Assembly (NCBI RefSeq): GCF_003435375.1
Contig: NZ_QWGL01000018.1
Span: 1 to 64,000, forward strand
Reading direction: 5' to 3'
Length of the DNA stretch: 64,000 nt
Source: Clostridium sp. AM34-11AC
Lineage (GTDB): Bacteria > Bacillota > Clostridia > Lachnospirales > Lachnospiraceae
The position numbers and the translations under genes are program-made. This document shows positions 1 through 8,100 of the stretch, piece by piece; position 1 is the stretch's first letter; every line of letters starts with the position of its first letter. The notes beneath the pieces were generated by a model. The model did not search any database. It had not been told where the DNA came from and saw only the letters and a program-made list of their open reading frames with translations.

Positions 1-1833
1 ATGCTGAGTATAAGGCCTGAAATGTTAATGTTTCCATTTGAAGCAGAAAGCATCTCCTATGCGGTCTGCAAGTATTTTGGCATCGAGACCGGAGAAAACA
101 GCTTCGGCTATATTGCAAGCTGGAGCCAGGGCAAAGAGCTGAAAGAGCTGAGAGCCAGTTTGGAGACCATCAACAAGACCTCCGGCACTTTGATCTCCGA
201 CATTGAGCGCCACTATAAGGAAATCTGCAAAGAGCGTGGAATTGACCCCCATGCAAAGGCAGAGCCGGAAACCGCCCCGATAGAGCAGCCAACCGGCAAT
301 CTGACTTACTATGTGGCAGAGTGCATGGAGTTTCCAAACCTCGGAGAATACCACGATAACCTGTCTTTGGAGGAAGCGGTCCGCATCTATCAGGAGATTC
401 CGGCAGAACGAATGAACGGGATCAAGGGCATTGGTTTTGAGCTGAAAGACGGAAGCGACTATGAAGGACCTTTTCCGATTTTGACCGGGCAGACCATTGA
501 CCTGGACACTATTCAGGCAATCGACTATTACCGTGACAATCCGCTGGTACAGAAAGCGGTAAAGGAACTGGCTGCGACCATGCCGGAAATGGAGGTACTG
601 GGGGCGGATGCCAACCAGCAGGAGGCTTTGTTTCTGATCAACGATACTACCTATCTTCATATCCAACCTTGTGACAGCGGATGGGACTACACTCTTTACG
701 ATGCTGCGTCCATGAAAGAGCTGGATGGTGGTCAGCTGGATATGTCGGAGCTTTCCTGCATGAAGGCAGTTCTCCAGATTTGTGATGATAACGATCTGGA
801 CAGCACTTCGCTCAGACGCGCTCCCTTGTCTATGGTTGAGACCTTGCAGGAAGCGGCCTATCAGCAGATGCAGGCAGAGACCAGTCAGATGACTGCCTCT
901 TCCCAGCTGCCGGAAGCGCAGGAGCAGGCACTGGATGAATACCCCATGCCGGATGAGCAGGTATCCACACCGGATATGCAGGAATATGGCTACACCTATG
1001 ATGGGATGCTCCCTGTTACCAGAGAACGGGCGCTGGAACTGGATGCCGCCGGTTTGACCGTCTATGTGCTGTATGAGGACAATACGGAGAGCATGGTGTT
1101 TGACCCGCAGGAAATCATGGATCATGGCGGTCTTTTCGGTGTGGACCATGAGGAATGGGAGAAAAGCCCTCAGTTCCACGAAAAGGTCATGGAGCGTCAG
1201 GAACATCAGCAGGAACGCGAACAGGCATTTCTCTCCCAGAACAGAGATTGCTTTGCCATCTATCAGGTAAGTCGTGACGATCCGCAGAATGTGCGCTTTA
1301 TGAATCTGGACTGGTTAAAGTCCCATAACATTTCCATAGACCGCAGCAATTATGACCTCATTTACACAGCTCCTCTGAGGGAGTCTGGCACTGTGCCGGA
1401 GCAGCTGGAAAAACTCTATCAGCAATTCAATCTGGAAAAGCCCGTGGACTTTCACAGTCCCTCCATGAGCGTCAGCGACATCGTTGCGATCAGACAGGAC
1501 GGTAAGGTATCCTGTCATTACTGTGACAGTGTTGGTTTTACCCAGATCCCCGGATTCCTGCCAGAAAACCCGCTGAAAAATGCGGAAATGATGCTGGAGG
1601 ACGATTACGGCATGATTGACGGTATCATCAACAATGGCGCAAAAGAACCCACGGTGGCAGAGCTGGAACAGCAGGCCCGAAGCGGTCAGCCCATTTCCCT
1701 GATGGAGTTGGCAGCCGCCACCCATCGGGAGGAACGGGAAAAGAAAAAGTCCGTCATGGAGCAGCTGAAAGGCCAGCCCAAGACAGAACACAAAAAGACA
1801 GCACCCAAAAAGAGTGCGGAAAGGGAGATTTGA
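1..1833 (+). CDS. ICE-encoded YodL/DUF4316 protein with ArdC-type N-terminal tail (5' partial)
   Basis: An open frame runs from the first base, so the true start probably lies upstream. Residues 1-90 resemble the C-terminal tail of ArdC/ImmA-like domains (FEAESISYAVCKYFGIET, then a conserved LKELRASLETI helix). Residues about 97-290 hold two small alpha/beta modules of the kind found in large ICE polyproteins. Residues about 412-515 match a YodL domain (FAIYQVSRDDPQNVRFMNLD), followed by a basic DUF4316-like tail. Such proteins sit between the conjugation genes and the TTRAP/helicase genes in Tn1549-like elements. Their role is not firmly known; anti-restriction in the recipient is an inference from the ArdC link. 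It is followed after 1 bp by the TTRAP gene, suggesting translational coupling. Confidence 0.7.
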   Translation: MLSIRPEMLMFPFEAESISYAVCKYFGIETGENSFGYIASWSQGKELKELRASLETINKTSGTLISDIERHYKEICKERGIDPHAKAEPETAPIEQPTGNLTYYVAECMEFPNLGEYHDNLSLEEAVRIYQEIPAERMNGIKGIGFELKDGSDYEGPFPILTGQTIDLDTIQAIDYYRDNPLVQKAVKELAATMPEMEVLGADANQQEALFLINDTTYLHIQPCDSGWDYTLYDAASMKELDGGQLDMSELSCMKAVLQICDDNDLDSTSLRRAPLSMVETLQEAAYQQMQAETSQMTASSQLPEAQEQALDEYPMPDEQVSTPDMQEYGYTYDGMLPVTRERALELDAAGLTVYVLYEDNTESMVFDPQEIMDHGGLFGVDHEEWEKSPQFHEKVMERQEHQQEREQAFLSQNRDCFAIYQVSRDDPQNVRFMNLDWLKSHNISIDRSNYDLIYTAPLRESGTVPEQLEKLYQQFNLEKPVDFHSPSMSVSDIVAIRQDGKVSCHYCDSVGFTQIPGFLPENPLKNAEMMLEDDYGMIDGIINNGAKEPTVAELEQQARSGQPISLMELAAATHREEREKKKSVMEQLKGQPKTEHKKTAPKKSAEREI

Positions 1834-1834
1834 T

Positions 1835-2050
1835 ATGGGAAACTTTACTTTTGAGGAAATGAACCTGATGTGCATTTACAATACCGGCAGCCGCACCGGG
1901 CTGATTGACAGTCTGCGTGAGATGCGCGGCGAGCTTTCGCCGGAGGAAACAGAGCTGAGAGAGTTGACCGACAGCGCCCTTACGAAGCTCTGTGCGATGA
2001 CCGATGAGAAGTTTGCCGAACTGGAGCTGTACCCGGATTTTGACCAGTAA
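1835..2050 (+). CDS. Transposon-transfer assisting protein (TTRAP family)
   Basis: A 71-aa acidic protein starting MGNFTFEEMNLMCIYNTGSR, the signature opening of the TTRAP family (putative transposon-encoded transfer-assisting proteins). The ATG at 1835 is chosen because it follows AAGGGAG by a short gap and begins 1 bp after the upstream stop. No catalytic residues are visible. The family is known only from its constant position among transfer genes of conjugative transposons, so a role in transfer is inference. A Rho-independent terminator follows directly. Confidence 0.8.
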   Translation: MGNFTFEEMNLMCIYNTGSRTGLIDSLREMRGELSPEETELRELTDSALTKLCAMTDEKFAELELYPDFDQ

Positions 2051-2068
2051 ACAACATAACCGCAGGGA

Positions 2069-2098
2069 TGGGGTGGCGATCTGCCACCCCACCTTTTT
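2069..2098 (+). terminator. Rho-independent terminator after TTRAP gene
   Basis: An 8-bp perfect GC-rich stem (GGGGTGGC / GCCACCCC) with a GATCT loop is followed by ACCTTTTT. It separates the upstream transcript from the helicase gene, which has its own AAAGGAGG ribosome binding site. Confidence 0.8.
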
Positions 2099-2128
2099 AC
2101 CCCAAAACTGAAAGGAGGACAGAACACT

Positions 2129-5100
2129 ATGCCAACCAAAGCTGAACTATATGCACAGATGGCGGACAAAGTGGCAACACAGCTCACGGGGAGCTGGCAG
2201 GAATGGGCAGGGTTTCTCACTACTGCTTCCCGCCTTTACAAGTACCCGTTCCATGAGCAGCTGATGATCTATGCCCAGCGACCGGACGCCACCGCCTGTG
2301 CGGAGTACGATTTGTGGAATGAAAAGATGGGCCGTTATGTAAGGCGCGGTTCCAAAGGGATTGCTCTGGTGGATGATTCCGGGGACAGACCTCGCCTGCG
2401 TTATGTCTTTGACATTTCCGACACCGGAACCCGTGAACATTCCCGCACTCCCTGGCTGTGGCAGTTGAAGGAGCGCTATCTGGATTCCGTGCAGGCCATG
2501 CTGGAGCGCACCTATGATGTTTCCGGTGAGGATCTTGCCGGACAGCTCACGGAGGTAGCCGGAAAACTGGCCGAGGAATACTGGACGGAGCATCAGCAGG
2601 ACTTCTTCTATATCGTTGACGGTTCCTTTTTGGAGGAATATGATGAGTATAACATCGGAGTGCAGTTCAAGGCAGCCGCCACCGTCAGTATCACTTACGC
2701 TTTGATGTCTCGCTGCGGACTGGAGCCGGAACGCTACTTCGACCACGAAGATTTCATGGCGATCTTTGATTTCAACACCCCGTCCACCATCGGGGCGCTG
2801 GGAACAGCGGTCAGCCAGATCAACCAGCAGGTGCTGCGGCAGATCGGCGTTACCGTCCGAAATGCAGAGCGCGAAGCCAACCAAGAAAGGAGCAAGCAAG
2901 ATGAACAATCCCATGACCTACATCCAGAACGGAGACTATCAGATTCCCGACCTGAAGCTGAGCCAGCAGCCGGAGAAACCCCTGGGCAAGTACGGCAGGA
3001 TGAGGAAAACCTACCTGAAGGAACACCGTCCCATCCTCTACAACCAGATGTTGCTGAGCGAGAAGCTGTACCCGCACCTCATCGAGATCGACGAGACCGC
3101 CCAGAGCAGACTGGAACAGATGATGCTCCAGCTGGCGAAGGAAGCGGGAGCCACCGAGGAACTGAAAGCCAGCGATCCCATGAAGTGGGTGGGCCTGATG
3201 AACACCTGCAAAGCCCAGGCAGAGGAGATCCTGATGGCGGAGCTTATCAACAGCTGACCCTAAACCTGTTCCTCTCCGAAGCGGAGCAGATCCAATCCAT
3301 AGATGAAGCAGAGAATGTAGCGCATACATCCTCTGCTTTTTCTTTTGCCCAAAATGATATTGACCATGTGCTGCGTTTGGGAGGCAATACAGATCGTCAG
3401 AGGGAGCGTGTGGTTGCAGCCTTTGAAAAGCAGAAAACCACCGCTGAGATTGCCGAGATACTGAAAACGCTGTACCACGGCGGCAACGGCCTTGGCAGCG
3501 TGAGCGTATGGTATGCCGAGGATGGCATCCATCTTTCCCACGGGAAGTCTGTCCGTTATGACAGGTCTGCCCAGGTCATTTCCTGGGAGAGTGCCGCAGA
3601 GCGCATCGGGGAACTTTTGGAAAGTGGCCAGTTTGCCTCCAATGTGGAGCTTGCAGAAGCGGCAGGCTATGAACGCTCCCTCCTTGCAGAAAAACTTTGG
3701 CATCTGTACCACGATTTCAGCGATAAAGCCAGAGATTCCGGGTATCTGTCCTGTCTGTCCGGTATTCAGAGAACCGGGTTCCCGGAAGAAACTGCATGGC
3801 TTGCCGAGCAGCTGAGTGACCCGGCTTTCCGCCAGACCCTCAAGGAAGAATACGCCGCCTTCTGGACTGCCTATCAGCAGGACCGTGACCTGTTGCGCTT
3901 TCATTACCATAGGCCAAGGGAAATTTGGGAGAACCTGAAGGATCTTGACCTGCCACGCAGAACTTTTTCTTCGGACCTTTCCCAAGTGCCAACCGTCCAG
4001 CATTTCATTACCGAGGATGAGATCGACGCCGCCATGACCGGCGGCAGCAGTTTTGCCGGAGGAAAGGGCCGTATCTATGCGTTCTTCATGGAAAACCATA
4101 CGGATAAGGAAAAAGTGAGATTCCTTAAAGACGAGTATGGCATTGGCGGACGCTCTCATGCCCTGTCCGGTGCAACACACAGCGGCGAAGATCACGATGG
4201 GAAAGGACTGCACTATAAAAAGCAGGACTGCCCGGATGTTCACTTGAACTGGGAAAAGGTTGCCAAGCGCATTACTTCACTTGTCCAGAAAGGCCGCTAT
4301 CTTACCGAACAGGAACAAGCGCAGTATGACAAGATCCAGGCTGAAAAGGATCTGGCAGAAGAAGATGCCATTCATGCCCAGCAGCCGGAGATAGAGGAAG
4401 AAACGCCAAAGCCTACCCTTCGGGAGCAGTTTGAGCAGTATAAGCCTGTGGTGACTGCCGCCATATCTGAGGATGTGGCATATCGAAATGCCTGCGGTCA
4501 TTCCGACCGTGAAAATGCTGTCATCGAGGGCAATGCCGCTGTGCGCCGTGCGGTTCTTGGCTCTAAGGATATGGAGCTGATTCGGCTCTATTCCGATGTG
4601 CCGGAGTTCCGTCAGCGTCTGCACTGGGAAGTGATCGACGAGACCTATCCAAAGCTCCATGAGCTTCTGCGCCCTCTTTCTCAGGAGGATATTGATACCG
4701 CCCTTTGTGCATGGAACGGCAATATTGAGAGTAAACACGCTGTTGTCCGCTATATGAAAGACCATGCAAGAGAAAAAGATACCGCCGCATGGCTGGCTCA
4801 GGAATACGGCGGCAGTAACAGCAACAGCCTGTTCGTTGTCCGTGCCGGCAGCCCGGAGGAAACGCAGCTGCCCTGGCCGAAGGTACAGCGCAGGCTTGCC
4901 CAGCTCATTCAGGAGGACCGGTTCTATACCGAAGAAGAACAGGACCGTTTTGACGACATCGACCCAATCGCCATCCGGGAAGCTCTGGAAGAAAGAGGGA
5001 TCGTCAACGGACAGGTGGCAGACCCGGAAAAACTGGACAATGCCCCGTTTATCCAACAGGTGATGTCAGATGCCGAGCAGATCGCAGATGCCGAGATAGA

Positions 5101-8100
5101 GCAGACTTCCGAAGTTTCCATTTCCGATGAGGAATATGACGCAGTTCGTCGCCCAATTTTGCAAAGAACCTCTTATGACCCAGCCGCCCCGGTCTATGCC
5201 GTGGGCGATACCGTGTATATCGAGGATGACGCCTATCAGATCACCGAGCTGCGGGAGGACACCGTACAGCTTCTGCCAACCGGGATGGTATATCCCATCT
5301 ACCGGGCAGAGCGCAAAGAACAGTTCGAGCAGCTGCTTCGGGCAGACCGCCGCAATGCTTACTATACCGAGTTTCTTCCTATTGACCCGGACAAGGCAGA
5401 TCAGGACTTGCGGGATGTATTGGCTCATGGACTGATGGATGAAGCGGATAAAAAGCAGATTTCCACGCTGCTGCAATCCGGCAGGAGCAACAGCGAGATC
5501 GCCTACTGGCTGAGCAGAGCCTATTCCGGTGAGATCGAGACACTGAATCTGGAGACCGGCGATATTGCCGATTACCGTACCACGGCACAGGGCATAGAAC
5601 TGGAAGTCATGGATGCAGAGGAAAAGCGTCTGGCTGTGCTGTATTTCCGCTGGGATGAAGTTGCGCCTTTGCTGCGCGGGATGTATGCCCGTCAGCTGGA
5701 TGGCTTTGGACAGGAACAGCCCCAACCGGCTGCCGAATCCCCGGCCTTCCATTCCGAGACCGTGGCCGTCTATCCGGGCGACAAGAACCATCTGCCTTAT
5801 GATGTGGTGGTGGAACGGCTGCATATCGAGGAGCCGGAGCCGCCAGCCCCTGTGACAGAGCCGGAGAAAACCTTTGAGGAAGTGCTGGACGAACACCCGG
5901 TTTCCATTCAGGTCAATGGCCAGTGGCAGACCTTCCCCAATGCCAAAGCTGCCGAGGAAGCCTCCTATGAGGAATACAAGGCCAACCTGCGCCGCAATGC
6001 ACAGAACTTCCGTATTACCGATGAGCATTTGGGTGAAGGCGGTCCGAAAGCCAAGTTCCAGGCAAATGTCAATGCGATTCGTTTGCTGAAAGAGCTGGAA
6101 GTTGCCGGACAGCAGGCAAGCCCTGAACAGCAGGAAGTCCTATCCCGCTATGTAGGCTGGGGAGGTCTTGCCGATGCCTTTGACCCGGAAAAACCGGCAT
6201 GGGCTTTAGAGTATGCCCAGCTGAAAGAGCTGCTGACCCCGGAGGAATATGCCGCCGCCAGAGGTTCCACCCTCAACGCGCACTACACCAGTCCCACGGT
6301 AATCCGGGCCATCTATGAGACCGTGGGCCGCATGGGTTTTGAGACCGGCAACATCCTGGAGCCGTCCTGCGGTGTGGGCAATTTCTTCGGTATGCTGCCG
6401 GAAGAAATGCGAAACAGCCGTCTGTATGGCGTTGAGCTGGATTCCATCAGTGGACGGATTGCAAAGCAGCTCTACCCCAAGGCCGACATCACCGTGGCCG
6501 GGTTTGAGACCACCGACAGGCGAGATTTCTATGACCTTGCCATTGGTAATGTGCCTTTTGGCCAGTATCAGGTTCGAGATAAAGCCTATGACAAGCTGAA
6601 TTTCAGCATCCACAACTACTTTTTTGCCAAAGCACTCGACCAGGTGCGTCCCGGCGGCGTGGTGGCTTTTGTAACCTCCCGCTATACCATGGACGCCAAG
6701 GATTCCACCGTGCGCCGCTATCTTGCCCAGCGTGCCGAGCTGCTGGGAGCTATCCGTTTGCCTAATGACGCGTTCAAAAAGAATGCCGGTGCCGAGGTGG
6801 TATCGGACATCATCTTCCTCCAAAAACGGGACCGCCCGCTGGACATCATGCCGGAATGGACTCAAACCGGACAGACGGAGGACGGATTTGCCATCAACCG
6901 GTATTTTATCGACCACCCGGAAATGGTGCTGGGCAGACAGGAGCCGGTAAGCACTGCTCATGGTATGGACTACACTGTGAATCCTATCGAGGGACTGGAG
7001 CTTTCCGACCAGCTGCATGATGCTGTGAAGTACATTCATGGGACTTATCAGGAGGCAGAGCTGCCGGAACTGGGCGAAGGCGAAGCTATTGACACCTCCA
7101 TTCCTGCCGACCCCAATGTGAAGAACTATTCCTATGCCATTGTAGACGGGCAGGTGTACTACCGGGAAAACAGCCGTATGGTGCGCCCTGACCTCAACGC
7201 CACCGCCGAAGCCCGTGTAAAAGGTCTTGTGGAACTGCGTGATTGTGTGCAGGAACTGATCGACCTTCAGATGGATGCAGCGGTTCCGGACAGCACCATT
7301 CGGGAGAAGCAGGCGGAACTGAACAGCCTCTATGACAGCTTTTCTTCCCAATGCGGTCTCATCAATGACCGTGCAAACCGTCTGGCCTATGCAGACGATT
7401 CTTCCTATTACCTGCTCTGTGCGCTGGAAGTCATCGACGAGAACGGAAAGCTGGAACGCAAGGCAGATATGTTCACCAAGCGGACCATCAAGCCCCATCA
7501 GGCGGTGGCTGTGGTGGATACGGCAAGTGAAGCACTGGCGGTGTCCATCTCGGAAAAAGCCCGCGTGGATATGGACTATATGAGCCAGCTTACCGGAAAA
7601 ACAAAAGAAGAACTGGCCGGAGAGCTGCAAGGCGTAATCTTCCGTGTACCGGGACAGCTGGAGAAAGACGGCACACCCCATTATGTGACTGCTGATGAAT
7701 ACCTCTCCGGCAATGTACGCCGCAAACTGCGTCAGGCGCAACGGGCTGCACAGCAGGACCCGGTTTATGCAGTCAATGTGGAAGCTCTTACCGCCGCCCA
7801 GCCCAAAGACCTGGATGCGTCGGAGATTGAGGTGCGTCTGGGCGCTACCTGGATCGACAAAGAGTACATCCAGCAGTTTATGTACGAGACCTTCAACACC
7901 CCGTTTTATCTCCAGCGCAGTATCGAGGTCAACTATTCGTCCTTTACCGCTGAATGGCAGATCAAGGGGAAATCTTCTGTATCCTACAACGATGTGGCAG
8001 CTTATACCACCTATGGGACCAGTCGTGCCAATGCCTACAAGATTTTAGAGGACAGCCTGAACCTGCGGGATGTCCGCATCTATGACACCATAGAGGACGC

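Noticed and set aside
25..1206. 393-codon minus-strand frame at the left window edge
   Set aside because: Shadow of the YodL/DUF4316 gene; no start signal or domain.
6206..7741. 511-codon minus-strand frame opposite the methylase-helicase gene
   Set aside because: Antisense shadow of a strongly coding plus frame; Cys/His/Leu-rich composition typical of reversed coding sequence.
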